Shown piece by piece: positions 1 through 10,503 of a stretch of DNA of 64,000 nt (its first letter is position 1; every line of letters starts with the position of its first letter). The translations under genes and the position numbers were made by a program. Under the pieces are notes generated by a model, which was not told the DNA's origin, searched no databases, and worked only from the letters and a program-made list of their open reading frames with translations. Origin of the DNA: Pseudomonadota bacterium (lineage in GTDB: Bacteria > Pseudomonadota > Gammaproteobacteria > Burkholderiales > Thiobacillaceae); contig JAJZRU010000012.1 in assembly GCA_021802555.1 (NCBI GenBank), positions 18,969-82,968 of the forward strand. Reading direction: 5' to 3'.

Positions 1-760
1 CCGCTTCTGCAGCACCGGCCGGCAGGGCTTCAACCGCAATCTCGGCGTGGGCGAAATCGTCGGCCAGCTGTGGCACGCGCAGCGCGCCCTGCGCGGTGCG
101 CCCAATCGCCTGGGGGGCGAGATTGCCGACCGTCCGGTGAGCAATGTGGTGATGATGGGCATGGGTGAGCCCCTGGCGAATTTCGAGAACGTGGCGCAGG
201 CGCTGGAAATCATGCTGGACGACCATGCCTATGGCCTGTCGCGGCGCCGCGTCACGGTATCCACTTCGGGCTTGGTGCCCGCCATGGAGCGCCTGGCCCA
301 GCGCGTGCCGGTGGCCCTCGCCGTGTCGCTGCACGCGCCCAACGACGCCCTGCGCGACGAGCTGGTGCCCATCAACCGCAAATATCCCATTGCCCAGCTG
401 CTGGCCGCCTGCGAACGCTATTTGGCGGTGGCGCCGCGCGACTTCATCACCTTCGAATACGTCATGCTCGACGGTGTGAACGACCGGCCGCAGCATGCGG
501 CCCAATTGGCCGGCTTGCTGTGCGGCATCCCCAGCAAGCTCAACCTCATTCCTTTCAATCCGTTCGCCGGGGCCGGCCTGCGCCGCAGCCCCATGGAGCG
601 CGTGCTGGACTTCCAGCGCCGCCTGCAGGATGCCGGTTACGTCGCCACGGTGCGCAAGACGCGCGGCGATGACATCAACGCCGCTTGCGGCCAGCTGGCC
701 GGGCAGGTGCAGGACAAGACGGGCCGCGTCGTGCAGCATCCGGCGCGAGCCTCGGTATAG
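1..760 (+). CDS. rlmN: 23S rRNA (adenine2503-C2)/tRNA A37 methyltransferase RlmN, 3' part
   Basis: Radical-SAM enzyme that puts a C2 methyl on A2503 of 23S rRNA and A37 of some tRNAs. The reading frame is open from the window edge (frame of base 2), so the 5' end is missing. The first visible residues, [13 protein letters not shown], are the end of the CxxxCxxC iron-sulfur motif; VMMGMGEPL and the later SLHAPND and IPFNPF blocks are characteristic of RlmN. The C-terminal CGQLAG stretch carries the second catalytic cysteine that forms the methylation intermediate. Stop is TAG at 758. It is followed after 8 bases by pilF and heads the rlmN-pilF-rodZ-ispG order seen in many beta- and gammaproteobacteria. 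Function is certain; only the N-terminus is lacking. Confidence 0.97.
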   Translation, partial: RFCSTGRQGFNRNLGVGEIVGQLWHAQRALRGAPNRLGGEIADRPVSNVVMMGMGEPLANFENVAQALEIMLDDHAYGLSRRRVTVSTSGLVPAMERLAQRVPVALAVSLHAPNDALRDELVPINRKYPIAQLLAACERYLAVAPRDFITFEYVMLDGVNDRPQHAAQLAGLLCGIPSKLNLIPFNPFAGAGLRRSPMERVLDFQRRLQDAGYVATVRKTRGDDINAACGQLAGQVQDKTGRVVQHPARASV

Positions 761-768
761 GAGTGGCC

Positions 769-1530
769 ATGTCGCGTTTCCGCTTTGCGTTCCTGTTCCT
801 CGTCGCCGCGCTGGCGGGCTGCGCGCAAAATCCCGTGGCCGCGCCGGAAAGCAAGCAGGCGGCGGGAAATCTGCATCGTGCCAAAGTGATGACCGACCTC
901 GCCGCGGCATATTTGCAGCGCGGCGAAATACGCGTTGCGCTGTCGCAGGTGCGCCAGGCCATCGAGGCCGACAAGCGCTATCCGGAGGCCTACGACGTTC
1001 TGGGCCTGATCTACATGGATCTGGCCGAGGACAAGCTGGCCGAGGAAAATTTCCGCAAGGCGCTGGATCTCGATCCGAAAAACTCAGACATCCACAACAA
1101 TCTCGGATATTTCTACTGCACCCGCGGCCGCTACAAAGAGGGGCTGGAACAACTCCAGCGCGCGCTGCAGAACCCGCTGTACCGCACGCCCGAGCTGGCA
1201 ATGTACAACACCGGCATATGCCATGAGAAGGAGGGGAAGATGGCGGAGGCCGAGGCCGATTTCCGCCGCGCGCTCACCTTGCGCCCCGATTACGGCTTCG
1301 CCATGCTGAGTCTGGCCAAACTCTATTATGCGCAGCATCGCCTGGCGGAAGCGGAGAAGCAGATGCTGCGCTACGGGCAGCTGGCCCGCCCCACGCCGCA
1401 AAGCCTGTGGTTCGGGGTGGAGCTTGAGCGCAAGCGCGGCGACAAGGCGCAGGAAGAAGCCTATGCCGATCAGCTGCGCAGGCTCTTCCCGAACTCCCCC
1501 GAGGCGCAGCAGCTGAATCCCGCGCCATGA
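769..1530 (+). CDS. pilF: Type IV pilus biogenesis/stability lipoprotein PilF (PilW)
   Basis: Outer-membrane TPR lipoprotein that in pilus-bearing proteobacteria is the pilotin for secretin PilQ assembly. The ATG at 769 is preceded by an AGGAG stretch just after the rlmN stop. The 253-residue product starts with a short lipoprotein signal ending in LAGC, making Cys18 the acylated residue. After it come tandem TPR units (for example residues around 45-210, with the typical YPEAYDVLGLIY and NNLGYFYCTRGRYKEG patterns). The last codon overlaps the rodZ start (ATGA), so the two are translationally coupled. In this position the gene is conserved even where pili are absent, so presence of pili cannot be deduced from it alone. 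Confidence 0.93.
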   Translation: MSRFRFAFLFLVAALAGCAQNPVAAPESKQAAGNLHRAKVMTDLAAAYLQRGEIRVALSQVRQAIEADKRYPEAYDVLGLIYMDLAEDKLAEENFRKALDLDPKNSDIHNNLGYFYCTRGRYKEGLEQLQRALQNPLYRTPELAMYNTGICHEKEGKMAEAEADFRRALTLRPDYGFAMLSLAKLYYAQHRLAEAEKQMLRYGQLARPTPQSLWFGVELERKRGDKAQEEAYADQLRRLFPNSPEAQQLNPAP

Positions 1531-2330
1531 ATGAAAATTCCGCCGCCGTCGGCGCGCGCCTGCGCACCGCGCGCGAGGCCCAGGGCCTGGCGATCGAGCA
1601 GGTTGCCGCGCGCCTGAGGCTCATGAAGCGCCAGGTCGCCGCCATGGAAAGCGGTGATTTCGCGGCTCTGGGTCAGCCGGTGTTTGCGCGCGGCTTCGTG
1701 CGCAATTACGCGAAAGTGCTTGGCCTGGACGCGCAAGACCTCATGGCGCAGATGCGCGAGGGGCCGGCCCAGGAGAGCCCGCCCCGCGCTGAATTGAATC
1801 CCTTGCCTGCGGTGCCGCGCCGGCGCGCATTGTGGTGGCTGGGAGGATTGGCGGCCGCAGTGCTGGTGGCCGCGCCGATAGCCTTGTATGCCTGGCTTAC
1901 CAGCGACGAGGGAGCGCGCGATAAGCTCCGTGTGCGGACGGCGGCCGCGCCCCCGCAGGCTGTGATCGCTGCAGCCCCGCAGGAAAAGCCGCCCGCACAA
2001 GCCGCGCCGCTCGCGGCGCCGCAGGCGCCCGCCGCTTTTTCCGCAGTGCCGGCGGCCGTGCCGGGCGCCGGTGTGTCGCTGCGTTTCCGCGCCGATGCCT
2101 GGGTCGAGGTGCGCGATGCCCAAGGCAGGCTGATGGCGCGCGGTCTGTACCACCCTGGACAGGAGATCGACTTGAAGCAAGGATTCCCTCTGCATTTCGT
2201 CATCGGGAACGCGGCCCAGGTGATGGTGCGCTACGCCGGGCGCGCGCTGGATCTGAGCCCCTATCTTTCCGCCAAGGTCGCGCGCTTCAGCCTGGCCGCC
2301 GACGGCGCGGCGGCGGCGCAAAAGCCATGA
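1527..2330 (+). CDS. rodZ: RodZ-like cytoskeletal/XRE-family membrane protein
   Basis: Bitopic inner-membrane protein that links MreB to cell-wall synthesis in rod-shaped bacteria. Residues about 8-75 form a Cro/C1-type helix-turn-helix with the [13 protein letters not shown] signature, residues 101-124 are one hydrophobic membrane span preceded by RRR, then there is a long Ala/Pro/Gln-rich linker and a C-terminal DUF4115 beta-domain (roughly residues 170-255). 267 residues is on the short side of the family, whose linker length varies. The start ATG overlaps the pilF stop, and its own stop overlaps the ispG start (ATGA both times), indicating one polycistronic unit. Family assignment is firm; the role in shape is from homologues. 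Confidence 0.9.
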   Translation: MNENSAAVGARLRTAREAQGLAIEQVAARLRLMKRQVAAMESGDFAALGQPVFARGFVRNYAKVLGLDAQDLMAQMREGPAQESPPRAELNPLPAVPRRRALWWLGGLAAAVLVAAPIALYAWLTSDEGARDKLRVRTAAAPPQAVIAAAPQEKPPAQAAPLAAPQAPAAFSAVPAAVPGAGVSLRFRADAWVEVRDAQGRLMARGLYHPGQEIDLKQGFPLHFVIGNAAQVMVRYAGRALDLSPYLSAKVARFSLAADGAAAAQKP

Positions 2331-3562
2331 GCGCCGCGCTGCCGACGCGCCGGCCGACGCGCCTCGTGAGAGTGGGCGGCGTTGCCGTGGGCCACGGCAT
2401 GCCCGTGGTGGTGCAATCCATGACCAACACCGACACCGCCGATGTGGCGGCCACGGTGCGCCAGGTCAGGGAGTTGCACGACGCCGGCTCGGAGCTGGTG
2501 CGCGTGACGGTGAATACCCTGGAGGCGGCGCGTGCCGTGCCCCTCATACGCGAGACGCTGGCGCGCCAGGGGGCCGAGATTCCCCTCATCGGCGATTTTC
2601 ATTTCAACGGCCACAAGCTCCTGGGCCAGGCGCCGGAATGCGCCGAGGCGCTCGCCAAGCTGCGCATCAACCCAGGCAACGTCGGACGCGGCGAGAAGCG
2701 CGACGAGCAGTTTGCCACCCTGATAGAGATCGCCTGCCGCTACGACAAGCCCGTGCGCATCGGCGTCAACTGGGGCAGCCTGGACCAGGAGCTGGCGGTT
2801 CGTATGATGGACGAAAACGCCCAGGCGGCCGCACCCGAAGACGCCGATGTAGTGATGAAGCGCGCCATGGTGGCCTCCGCCCTGCAGTCCGCACAACGGG
2901 CGCAGGAACTGGGGCTGGGGGCGGATCGCATCGTGTTGTCCTGCAAGATGAGCCGTGTGCAGGATTTGATCGCGGTGTACCAGGATCTCGCGGCGCAATG
3001 CGACTATCCCCTGCATCTGGGCCTGACCGAAGCGGGCATGGGCACCAAGGGCATCGTCGCCTCGACGGCGGCGCTCGCGGTGCTGCTGCAGCAGGGCATC
3101 GGCGACACCATACGTATTTCCCTCACGCCCGAGCCGGGCGGCGCGCGCGCGCGCGAAGTGGTGGTGGCACAGGAGATTTTGCAGGCCATGGGCCTGCGCG
3201 CATTTACGCCCCAGGTCACCGCCTGCCCCGGCTGCGGGCGTACCACCTCGACGGTGTTCCAGGAACTGGCGCGCGACATCCAGACCTATCTGCGCGAGCA
3301 GATGCCCCAATGGCGCAAGTATTACCCCGGCGTGGAAAACCTGCGCGTCGCGGTGATGGGCTGCGTCGTCAACGGGCCGGGCGAATCCAAGCATGCCGAC
3401 ATCGGCATCTCGCTGCCCGGCAGCGGGGAAACCCCGGTGGCCCCGGTGTTCGTCGACGGGCGGAAGACCGTCACGCTCAAAGGCCGCGACATCGCGCGCG
3501 AGTTCCAGGCCATCGTCGAGAACTATGTCAAGAACAAATACGCTCCCGGCCGGGGGGGCTGA
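2327..3562 (+). CDS. ispG: 4-hydroxy-3-methylbut-2-enyl diphosphate synthase (flavodoxin)
   Basis: Penultimate enzyme of the MEP isoprenoid pathway; a [4Fe-4S] protein reducing MEcPP to HMBPP. The 411-residue protein begins with the RRPTRxVxVGxVxVG-type strand and QSMTNTDT block, has a TIM-barrel N-terminal half, and the cluster ligands in the C-terminal half are visible as ACPGCGRT (two Cys) and [11 protein letters not shown] (third Cys) with a downstream Glu. Proteobacterial size is normal. Start ATG overlaps the rodZ stop. Followed by hisS 17 bases later, the usual neighbour. Confidence 0.97.
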   Translation: MSAALPTRRPTRLVRVGGVAVGHGMPVVVQSMTNTDTADVAATVRQVRELHDAGSELVRVTVNTLEAARAVPLIRETLARQGAEIPLIGDFHFNGHKLLGQAPECAEALAKLRINPGNVGRGEKRDEQFATLIEIACRYDKPVRIGVNWGSLDQELAVRMMDENAQAAAPEDADVVMKRAMVASALQSAQRAQELGLGADRIVLSCKMSRVQDLIAVYQDLAAQCDYPLHLGLTEAGMGTKGIVASTAALAVLLQQGIGDTIRISLTPEPGGARAREVVVAQEILQAMGLRAFTPQVTACPGCGRTTSTVFQELARDIQTYLREQMPQWRKYYPGVENLRVAVMGCVVNGPGESKHADIGISLPGSGETPVAPVFVDGRKTVTLKGRDIAREFQAIVENYVKNKYAPGRGG

Positions 3563-3579
3563 ATCCGTTTTTAGAGCCG

Positions 3580-4839
3580 ATGAGCGATAGTCTGCAGGCC
3601 GTGCGCGGCATGAACGATGCCCTCCCGCGGGAGGCGCAGCGCTGGGATTTTCTCGAGCAGGCGGTGCGTGCCTGGACAGCCAGCTATGGCTATCAGGCCA
3701 TCCGCACGCCCATCTTGGAACACACTGGCTTGTTCAAACGCGCCATCGGCGAAGTGACCGACATCGTCGAGAAGGAAATGTACACCTTCCTCGACGAACT
3801 CAACGGCGAATCGCTCACCCTGCGCCCGGAGGGGACGGCGTCGTGCGTGCGTGCGGCGATCCAGCACAATTTGCTGTATGACGGCCCCAAGCGGTTGTGG
3901 TACATGGGGCCGATGTTCCGCCACGAGCGCCCGCAGAAAGGCCGCTACCGGCAGTTTCATCAAGTGGGCGTGGAGGCCTTCGGCTATGCCGACGCGGACT
4001 GCGATGCCGAATTGATCCTGATGGGGGCGGACCTGTGGCGCCGCCTGGGCATCGAGCCGCGCCTGGAGATCAACACCCTGGGCGACGCGCAGGGCCGCCT
4101 GCGTCATCGCGAGCGTTTGATACGCTATTTCGAGGCCCATGCCGACGCCCTGGACGAGGATGCGCGGCGCCGCCTGCACAGCAATCCGCTGCGCATCCTC
4201 GATTCCAAGAACCCGGCCATGCAGGCGCTGATCGAAGCCGCGCCCAAGCTGGCCGACGATCTGGACGAGGATTCGCTCAAGCACTTCGAAACCGTGCAGG
4301 CGCTGCTGCGCGCCGCCCATATCGCTTACGAAATCAACACGCGCCTGGTGCGCGGCCTGGACTATTACAACCGCACGGTGTTCGAGTGGGTGACGGACAG
4401 CCTGGGGGCGCAGGGGACGATCTGCGCCGGCGGCCGCTATGACGGGCTGGTCTCCCAGCTGGGCGGGCGTCCCGCACCGGCGGCGGGTTTCGCCCTCGGG
4501 GTCGAACGCGTGCTGGCCCTGCTGGAGGCGCGCGGCGGCGTGCCTGCGGCGGCGGGGCCGCATGGCTATCTGGTGCACGTCGGCGAGCAGGCAGCGGCCT
4601 GGGCCTGGGAGATTGCCCCGCAACTGCGCGCCGCCGGGCTGGATATCGTTTACCATTGCGGCGGCGGCGGCTTCAAGTCGCAGATGAAGAAGGCCGACGC
4701 AAGCGGCGCACGCTACGCGATCATCGTCGGCGACGACGAGGCGCAGAGCCGCGAGCTTACCCTCAAACCCCTGCGGGATGCGCGCGAGCAGGCGCGCCTG
4801 ACGCCCGCTGCGGCCATTGCCCTGATGGAACAAGACTGA
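3580..4839 (+). CDS. hisS: Histidyl-tRNA synthetase
   Basis: Class II aminoacyl-tRNA synthetase charging tRNA-His. The ATG at 3580 opens [16 protein letters not shown], the standard proteobacterial N-terminus; the frame is open upstream into ispG but those codons have no HisRS similarity. Motif 2 ([17 protein letters not shown]), the [15 protein letters not shown] histidine-binding loop and motif 3 ([13 protein letters not shown]) are all present, and an anticodon-binding domain ends the 419-residue protein. The stop overlaps the start of the next gene (TGATG). Confidence 0.98.
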   Translation: MSDSLQAVRGMNDALPREAQRWDFLEQAVRAWTASYGYQAIRTPILEHTGLFKRAIGEVTDIVEKEMYTFLDELNGESLTLRPEGTASCVRAAIQHNLLYDGPKRLWYMGPMFRHERPQKGRYRQFHQVGVEAFGYADADCDAELILMGADLWRRLGIEPRLEINTLGDAQGRLRHRERLIRYFEAHADALDEDARRRLHSNPLRILDSKNPAMQALIEAAPKLADDLDEDSLKHFETVQALLRAAHIAYEINTRLVRGLDYYNRTVFEWVTDSLGAQGTICAGGRYDGLVSQLGGRPAPAAGFALGVERVLALLEARGGVPAAAGPHGYLVHVGEQAAAWAWEIAPQLRAAGLDIVYHCGGGGFKSQMKKADASGARYAIIVGDDEAQSRELTLKPLRDAREQARLTPAAAIALMEQD

Positions 4840-5480
4840 TGGCGACTTACGATCTGGAAGAACAGGAAAATCTGGAGATCCTCAAAGCCTGGTGGAAGCG
4901 CTGGGGCAATGCGGTGCTGCTGGCCGCTGCGCTGATCGCGGTGGCGGCCGCCGGCTGGCAATACTGGCAGCGCCACCTGGCGGCGCAGCGGGTGCAGGGC
5001 GCGGAGCTGTACGGCCAGTTCCTGCAGGCCGTGACGACGCAGAACGCGGCTCTCGTGCGTGAGACGGGAGGACGCCTGGTGGACAAGTTCGCGGATACGC
5101 CCTATGCCGCGCGCGCCGCGCTCATCCTCGGCAAATTCAACGTCGAGCGCGGCGACAACGCCAGCGCCGTGGCGCAGTTCAAGTGGGCGCTCGATCACAC
5201 GCGCGAGCCGATCGTCAAAGACCTGGCGCGCTTGCGCCTGGCGGACTATTACCTGGAGCAGAAGCAGTACACGGAAGCGCTTGCCGGGCTGAACGCGCCG
5301 CACACGGACGCTTACGATGCCCGCTTCGAGGACCTCAAAGGCGATGTGCTGCTGGCCCAGGGCAAGACGGCTGAGGCCAAGGCGGCCTATCAGGCTGCCT
5401 ATGCCGGGTTGGCCAAGACCGATCCCCTGCGCGGGGTGGTGGGAGTGAAGCTGGATGCCCTGGGAGGGCCGGCGCAATGA
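4839..5480 (+). CDS. yfgM: YfgM-like periplasmic chaperone/ancillary SecYEG translocon subunit
   Basis: Membrane-anchored TPR protein of the YfgM family. It begins with the family signature [19 protein letters not shown], then one membrane helix (residues about 24-43) and a periplasmic helical-repeat domain to residue 213. In Escherichia coli the homologue associates with PpiD at the Sec translocon and helps hand over outer-membrane precursors. It lies between hisS and bamB as in most beta/gammaproteobacteria, with a one-base ATG/TGA overlap with hisS and a coupled ATGA overlap with bamB, supporting a shared role in envelope protein export. Confidence 0.9.
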   Translation: MATYDLEEQENLEILKAWWKRWGNAVLLAAALIAVAAAGWQYWQRHLAAQRVQGAELYGQFLQAVTTQNAALVRETGGRLVDKFADTPYAARAALILGKFNVERGDNASAVAQFKWALDHTREPIVKDLARLRLADYYLEQKQYTEALAGLNAPHTDAYDARFEDLKGDVLLAQGKTAEAKAAYQAAYAGLAKTDPLRGVVGVKLDALGGPAQ

Positions 5481-6622
5481 AGAAGCTGCTGCTTGCCCTC
5501 ATGCTGCCCGCGCTGTTGGCGGGATGCAGCACGGTGTCCGGCTGGTTCTCTTCCGCGCCCAAGCCGCTGCCTCCTGCGCCCCTGGTCGACTTCAAGCCTT
5601 CCGCCGAACTGGTGCGCGCGTTCAGCGTGGACGCAGGCAGCCCGGGCTTTCATCGCTTGCAGGCTGCTGTGGTGCACGGCGTGCTCTACGTAGCGGGTGA
5701 GCGCGGCCGGGTGGCGGCCTACGGGGTGCTGGATTCCAAGCGCCTGTGGGAAAGCGACATCGGCACCGGCATCGTCGCCGGCGTGGGAGCCGGAGAAGGG
5801 CTGGTAGTGGTGGGCGCCGCCCAGGCTGGGGTTGAAGCGCTGAGTGCGGCCAACGGAGCCAAGGCGTGGAGCGTGACCCTGGCAAGCGACGTGGCGGGTG
5901 CGCCTCTGGTGGCCGGTGGCGTCGTCCTGGTGCGCACCAGCGACGGCAGCATCTACGGCCTCTCGGCCAAGGACGGCAAGCAGCAATGGCTCTATACGAG
6001 GCAGCTGCCCAGCCTTACGCTGCAGGGCTCGGGCGGCATGAGCGTCAAGGACGGCATGCTCTATGCCGGCTACCCCGGCGGGCGTCTGGTCGCCCTCTCG
6101 GTCGCCAATGGCGCGCAGCTCTGGGATGCGACGGTCGCCGTGCCGCGCGGAGCCACGGAGCTGGAGCGTCTCACCGACGTGGTCGGTCCGCCGGCTGTGA
6201 ATGCAGCGCAGGTATGCGCGGTGGCTTACCAGGGGCGCGTGGCCTGTTTCGACCGCACCAGCGGCAATCTGCTGTGGGCGCGCGACACTTCCAGCGAAAC
6301 CGGCCTCGCCATGGACGGCGCCAACGTGTACGTGACCGATACCTCCGACGCCGTCACCGCTTATGCGGCCGACAGCGGGCGCATCGTCTGGAAGCAGGAT
6401 GCCCTGGCGCGGCGCGGGGTCAGCGCGCCGCTGGCCTATGCCGCTACGGTGATCGTCGGCGACAGCGAGGGGTATGTGCACGTCCTCTCCGCCCAGGACG
6501 GCTCTTTTCTGGCGCGCCGGCAGGCGCCCGGCGGCGCCGTCATCGGCCGGCCTTTCGACATCGGCCCGGGCATTGCGGTGGAAACCGCCAAGGGCGAGGT
6601 TACGGCCTTCCGCCTGAAGTGA
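5477..6622 (+). CDS. bamB: Outer membrane protein assembly lipoprotein BamB
   Basis: Lipoprotein subunit of the BAM complex that inserts beta-barrel proteins in the outer membrane. A signal peptide with lipobox LLAGC makes Cys17 the acylated residue. The remainder of the 381-residue chain is an eight-bladed beta-propeller with PQQ-like repeats, visible as recurring GxVxALxxxxGxxxW blocks (for example [43 protein letters not shown]). Translationally coupled to yfgM. It ends one base before the der start. Confidence 0.96.
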   Translation: MKKLLLALMLPALLAGCSTVSGWFSSAPKPLPPAPLVDFKPSAELVRAFSVDAGSPGFHRLQAAVVHGVLYVAGERGRVAAYGVLDSKRLWESDIGTGIVAGVGAGEGLVVVGAAQAGVEALSAANGAKAWSVTLASDVAGAPLVAGGVVLVRTSDGSIYGLSAKDGKQQWLYTRQLPSLTLQGSGGMSVKDGMLYAGYPGGRLVALSVANGAQLWDATVAVPRGATELERLTDVVGPPAVNAAQVCAVAYQGRVACFDRTSGNLLWARDTSSETGLAMDGANVYVTDTSDAVTAYAADSGRIVWKQDALARRGVSAPLAYAATVIVGDSEGYVHVLSAQDGSFLARRQAPGGAVIGRPFDIGPGIAVETAKGEVTAFRLK

Positions 6623-6623
6623 C

Positions 6624-8048
6624 ATGCTGCCAACCCTGGTCCTGGTGGGCCGCCCCAATGTTGGCAAGTCCACGCTGTTCAATCGCCTAACGCAAAGCCG
6701 CGCCGCACTGGTGCACGATATGCCCGGATTGACCCGGGATCGCCATTACGGCCGCGGGCGCACGGGCGATAAGGCCTATCTGGTGGTGGATACCGGGGGC
6801 CTGGAGCCGGTGGCGAAGGAGGGCATCCTGCACGAGATGGCGCGCCAGACGCAGCAGGCCATCGACGAAGCCGATGTGGTGGTCTTCCTGGTGGACGGCC
6901 GCCAGGGGCTGGCGCCGCAGGACCGGGTGATCGCGGAACGCCTGCGGCGCGCGCACTGCCCGGTGCTGCTGGCCGTCAACAAGACCGAGGGGATGAATCC
7001 GGCGCTCGCGGCGGCCGAATTTCACGAGCTCGGCCTGGGCGAGCCCCGAGCCATTTCGGCCGCGCACGGCGAGGGAATCAGGGCCCTGGCGGAAGAAGCC
7101 TTGGCGCCTTTCCCGGCCCCGGAGCCGGAGGCGGACACGGCCGCGGCGCGCCCCAAGATCGCCATCGTGGGGCGCCCCAACGTTGGCAAATCCACCCTGG
7201 TGAACAGCCTGCTGGGGGAGGAGCGCGTCATCGCCTTCGACGAGCCGGGCACCACGCGCGATGCCATCCATGTGGATTTCGAGCGCAACGGCCGCGCCTA
7301 TACCCTCATCGACACCGCCGGGGTGCGGCGCCGGGGCAAGATATTCGAGGCAGTGGAAAAATTCTCCGTGGTCAAGACCCTGCAGGCCATCGACGAGGCC
7401 AACGTGTGCGTGCTGGTGCTCGACGCGCAGGGGGAAATCTCCGAGCAGGATGCCCATCTGGCGGGCCATGTCCTGGAGACCGGGCGCGCCCTGGTGGTGG
7501 CGGTGAACAAGTGGGACGGCCTGGACGACTATCGGCGCGACAGCGTCAAGCGCGAACTGGCGCGCAAGCTGCAGTTTCTCTCCTTTGCGCGCTTCCATTA
7601 CATCTCGGCGTTGAAAGGCCAGGGGCTTGCGCCCCTGCTCAAGGACGTTGATGCCGCCTACGCGGCGGCGTTTGCCAAGCTGTCGACGCCGCGCCTGACG
7701 CGCGCCCTGCTGGCGGCGACCGCGCGCCATGCGCCGCCCAAAACCGGTTTGTTCCGCCCCAAGCTGCGCTATGCCCATCAGGGCGGGCGCAATCCTCCGG
7801 TCATCGTCATCCACGGCAATGCCCTGGGCAACGTGCAGAGCGACTACCGGCGCTATCTGGAAAACACTTTTCGAGAGACCTTCGAGCTTGCCGGGACGCC
7901 TCTGCGCATAGAATTCCATGAAGGGCGCAATCCTTATGAGGAGAAAAAATCCCGGCCGCTCAGCGAAAGGGAGAAAAACCGCATTCGCCGCGAAAAGCGC
8001 TTCCGCCGCCGTACCTATGGCGCCGAAACCAAGGGCGCCAAGGCATGA
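6624..8048 (+). CDS. der: Ribosome-associated GTPase Der (EngA)
   Basis: Essential 50S-maturation GTPase with two tandem G domains. Both P-loops read GRPNVGKST (residues about 9-17 and about 183-191), followed by DxxG motifs ([15 protein letters not shown]) and NKxD-type motifs (NKTEG, variant Glu in domain 1; NKWDG in domain 2). A KH-like C-terminal domain begins near residue 350 and ends in a basic tail. At 474 residues it is the normal length. It closes the run of tightly packed genes that starts at rlmN; after it a 229-base intergenic region holds the glnA control sites. Confidence 0.97.
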   Translation: MLPTLVLVGRPNVGKSTLFNRLTQSRAALVHDMPGLTRDRHYGRGRTGDKAYLVVDTGGLEPVAKEGILHEMARQTQQAIDEADVVVFLVDGRQGLAPQDRVIAERLRRAHCPVLLAVNKTEGMNPALAAAEFHELGLGEPRAISAAHGEGIRALAEEALAPFPAPEPEADTAAARPKIAIVGRPNVGKSTLVNSLLGEERVIAFDEPGTTRDAIHVDFERNGRAYTLIDTAGVRRRGKIFEAVEKFSVVKTLQAIDEANVCVLVLDAQGEISEQDAHLAGHVLETGRALVVAVNKWDGLDDYRRDSVKRELARKLQFLSFARFHYISALKGQGLAPLLKDVDAAYAAAFAKLSTPRLTRALLAATARHAPPKTGLFRPKLRYAHQGGRNPPVIVIHGNALGNVQSDYRRYLENTFRETFELAGTPLRIEFHEGRNPYEEKKSRPLSEREKNRIRREKRFRRRTYGAETKGAKA

Positions 8049-8078
8049 AGGCGCTGCGCACCGAGGGGTGCGGCGTAA

Positions 8079-8095
8079 TGCACCATCATGGTGCC
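8079..8095. promoter_or_regulatory. NtrC-binding site upstream of glnA
   Basis: TGCACC-ATCAT-GGTGCC matches the NtrC enhancer consensus TGCACC-N5-GGTGCA in 11 of 12 defined positions. A second, imperfect dyad GCACC-N4-GGTGC lies at 8058-8071, and a half site TGCACC at 8110-8115. The group sits about 100 bases upstream of the sigma-54-type promoter, a normal enhancer distance. Confidence 0.8.
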
Positions 8096-8188
8096 ATTGC
8101 GGAAATTGATGCACCGGAGCGAAGCATGTTCCGATACCTGCGGCGAAGGGGCGCTTGTGGCACAATGTGCGGGCTTGTGTTTTATGGA

Positions 8189-8204
8189 TGGTATGTTTTC
8201 TGCT
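8189..8204 (+). promoter_or_regulatory. Sigma-54 (-24/-12) promoter of glnA
   Basis: TGGTATG-TTTT-CTGCT has the invariant GG (8190-8191) and GC (8202-8203) exactly 10 bases apart and fits TGGCACG-N4-TTGCW with three substitutions. Predicted transcription start is near 8215, giving a leader of about 60 bases to the glnA ATG. Together with the NtrC site this is the classical nitrogen-regulated promoter layout. Confidence 0.7.
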
Positions 8205-8277
8205 TTACGCCCAAAGCGCTTTAGCGTGATGCCCGCTTTTCACTAACTCTGTTTATCTTTAGATTGGAGATTGCACC

Positions 8278-9687
8278 ATGGCGGTGGCCGACGTTTTGAA
8301 AATGATCAAGGACAGCGAAGCCAAATTCGTTGACCTGCGTTTTACTGACACCCGCGGCAAGGAACAGCATGTGACCATCCCGTCGCGCATCGTCGATGCG
8401 CCCTGGTTCGAGAACGGCCACCCTTTCGACGGTTCGTCGATCGCCGGATGGAAAGGCATTCAGGCGTCCGACATGCTGCTCAAGGCCGATCCGGTCACCG
8501 CCTTCGTCGACCCCTTCTTTGACGAATCCACGGTGGTGCTCACCTGTGACGTGATCGAGCCCTCGGACGGCAAGGGCTACGACCGCGATCCCCGCTCCGT
8601 GGCCAAGCGCGCGGAGGCTTATCTCAGATCCACGGGCATTGCCGACGCTGCGTACTTCGGCCCCGAGCCGGAGTTCTTCGTTTTCGACTCCGTGACTTGG
8701 CACGACGACATGTCGGGGTCGTCCGTCAAGATCGAGTCGGAGGAAGCCGCATGGTCTTCCGCCGAGAAATTCGAAGGCGGCAACATGGGTCATCGCCCCG
8801 GCATCAAGGGCGGCTATTTCCCCGTGCCCCCGGTCGATTCCCTACAGGACATCCGCGCCGCCATGGTGCTGGCCCTGGAAGAGATCGGCGTGCCGGTGGA
8901 AGTGTTCCACCACGAGGTGGCCACGGCCGGCCAATGCGAAATCGGCACGCTCTTCAACACCCTGACGCGGCGCGCGGACTGGACCCAGGTGCTGAAATAC
9001 GTGGTGCACAACGTGGCCCACGCCTACGGCAAGACCGCCACCTTCATGCCCAAGCCCATCGTCGGCGACAACGGCTCCGGCATGCACTGCCACCAGTCGT
9101 TGTGGAAGGACGGCAAGAATTTGTTCGCCGGCAACGGCTATGCCGGCCTGTCCGAGACCTGCCTGCACTACATCGGCGGCATCATCAAGCATGCCAAGGC
9201 CCTCAACGCCATCACCAACCCCGGCACCAACTCCTACAAGCGCCTGGTGCCCGGTTTCGAAGCGCCCGTGATGCTGGCCTACTCCAGCCGCAACCGCTCC
9301 GCCTCGATCCGCATCCCCATTGCCGCGTCCGAGAAGGCGCGCCGCATCGAGGTGCGGTTCCCCGATCCGCTCGCCAACCCCTATCTGGCGTTCTCCGCCA
9401 TGATGATGGCCGGCCTGGACGGCATCCAGAACAAGATCCACCCCGGCGATCCGGCCGACAAGAACCTGTACGACCTGCCGCCCGAAGAGGAAGCCTCCAT
9501 TCCCAAGGTATGCCACAGCCTGGAGATGGCACTCGATCATCTGGACAAGGATCGGGAGTTCCTCACCCGCGGCGGCGTGTTCTCCAACGACATGCTCGAT
9601 GCCTACATCGAACTGAAGATGGAGGAAGTGACGCGTTTCCGGATGACTACCCACCCGGTGGAATTCGCCATGTACTACTCCCTCTGA
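8278..9687 (+). CDS. glnA: Glutamine synthetase type I
   Basis: Dodecameric GS that condenses ammonia with glutamate using ATP; the main ammonium-assimilating enzyme. The 469-residue length and sequence are those of the adenylylated GSI-beta form: the metal-binding PEPEFF block, the [12 protein letters not shown] active-site region, the NRSASIRIP substrate loop, and the adenylylation tyrosine in NLYDLPPEE near residue 400. A TGGAGA ribosome-binding stretch lies 8 bases before the ATG. Transcription is probably NtrC/sigma-54 dependent (sites at 8079 and 8189), and ntrBC follow downstream. Confidence 0.98.
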   Translation: MAVADVLKMIKDSEAKFVDLRFTDTRGKEQHVTIPSRIVDAPWFENGHPFDGSSIAGWKGIQASDMLLKADPVTAFVDPFFDESTVVLTCDVIEPSDGKGYDRDPRSVAKRAEAYLRSTGIADAAYFGPEPEFFVFDSVTWHDDMSGSSVKIESEEAAWSSAEKFEGGNMGHRPGIKGGYFPVPPVDSLQDIRAAMVLALEEIGVPVEVFHHEVATAGQCEIGTLFNTLTRRADWTQVLKYVVHNVAHAYGKTATFMPKPIVGDNGSGMHCHQSLWKDGKNLFAGNGYAGLSETCLHYIGGIIKHAKALNAITNPGTNSYKRLVPGFEAPVMLAYSSRNRSASIRIPIAASEKARRIEVRFPDPLANPYLAFSAMMMAGLDGIQNKIHPGDPADKNLYDLPPEEEASIPKVCHSLEMALDHLDKDREFLTRGGVFSNDMLDAYIELKMEEVTRFRMTTHPVEFAMYYSL

Positions 9688-9727
9688 TTCGGGAGGGCCG
9701 GCGCCATGCCGGCCGGTGCGCAGCAGG

Positions 9728-9756
9728 GGCGGCCGTTATGGCCGCCTTATGTTTTT
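9728..9756 (+). terminator. Rho-independent terminator after glnA
   Basis: A perfect 7-bp stem GGCGGCC / GGCCGCC (9728-9734 with 9740-9746) closes a GTTAT loop and is followed by TTATGTTTTT. A second hairpin, GGCCGGC / GCCGGCC at 9696-9714, just upstream, lacks a T-tract and may add to the stop signal. Confidence 0.75.
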
Positions 9757-9824
9757 CGGGCTCTAAAAAAATTCCTGCGGGAACCGTAGAATGGGGCAAA
9801 GGCCGCCTCATGAACCCGACTTCC

Positions 9825-9954
9825 TCACCGCAGAGACACGGAGAAATACAAGGGACCAACAAGTTGCCGGCCCTTTGTCCCCCGCCCAACGGGCGGTCGG
9901 CGGTTGCGGTGCAACTCTTTGTTTTTTCTCCCATGCCTCTGCGCCCTGTGGTGC
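9825..9954. repeat. Intergenic inverted-repeat element between glnA and the DUF4124 gene
   Basis: The left end (9825-9846, TCACCGCAGAGACACGGAGA and two more bases) and the reverse complement of the right end (9922-9954, beginning CACCACAGGGCGCAGAGG) share the CACCRCAG...GGAGAAA pattern, so the element has related inverted ends about 130 bases apart. Between them are smaller hairpins (GGGAC...GTCCC at 9852-9880 and CGCCC-AA-CGGGCG near 9883-9895). It has the look of a small non-autonomous or REP-like intergenic repeat; no ORF is credible inside it. Confidence 0.5.
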
Positions 9955-9970
9955 GAATGCGGTTTTCAGG

Positions 9971-10447
9971 ATGAAACGTCTTCTGGCGATGCTGCTATTG
10001 TCCGCGCTTGCGCCGCTGCCGGCGCGCGCGGAAATCTACAAGTACGTGGACGCCAACGGCAACGTCACGTTCACCGACGTGCCGCGCAAGGGCGAGAAGG
10101 CGGCCAAGGTTTACGATCTTCCGGCCGGGCCGCTCGACGCCGCGCGCCCCAAAGAGGTGCGCAAGCGCGCCGCGGGGTACGGCCCGGCCAATTTTCCGCG
10201 CATCAGTCCGGCGGCTCAACGCAAGCGCGACGACCTGCGCATGAGAATTCTCGACGACGAGCTGGCGCGCGAGCGCAAGGATCTCGCCCAGGCGCGCGCG
10301 TCGCTGGCCCGGGCGCAGCATCCCTTGCCGGGCGAGCAGGCTACCAGTCCCTCGTTCCTCGCGCGCTTGAAGCGGCTGCGGGACGCCGTAAACAGGCATC
10401 AGCAAAATATCGGCGCCATCCAGCAGGAAATCAGCCTCGTGCGTTGA
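9971..10447 (+). CDS. DUF4124-domain periplasmic protein
   Basis: 158-residue exported protein of unknown function. An N-terminal signal peptide (MKRLLAMLLLSALAPLPARA) is followed directly by a DUF4124 motif, EIYKYVDANGNVTFTDVP, a short beta-hairpin module frequent in betaproteobacterial envelope proteins. The rest is basic and helical, with a predicted coiled coil around residues 80-150 (many Arg/Lys/Glu/Gln). It lies between glnA and ntrB, a position seen in related genomes, but nothing in the sequence links it to nitrogen control. The frame stays open upstream; the ATG at 9971 is chosen for the signal peptide and a nearby CAGG. Confidence 0.8.
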   Translation: MKRLLAMLLLSALAPLPARAEIYKYVDANGNVTFTDVPRKGEKAAKVYDLPAGPLDAARPKEVRKRAAGYGPANFPRISPAAQRKRDDLRMRILDDELARERKDLAQARASLARAQHPLPGEQATSPSFLARLKRLRDAVNRHQQNIGAIQQEISLVR

Positions 10448-10503
10448 AGAGCCGCGACCCCGCACCTCTTGTCCGCGTGCCTTCGCGGTGTGCGGCGGCG
10501 TAC

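Noticed and set aside
8158..8173. TGGCACAATGTGC as the glnA sigma-54 promoter
   Set aside because: The GG and next GC are 8 or 12 bases apart and not the required 10. The element at 8189 has correct spacing. The stretch is a small palindrome (GCACA-A-TGTGC) of unknown role.
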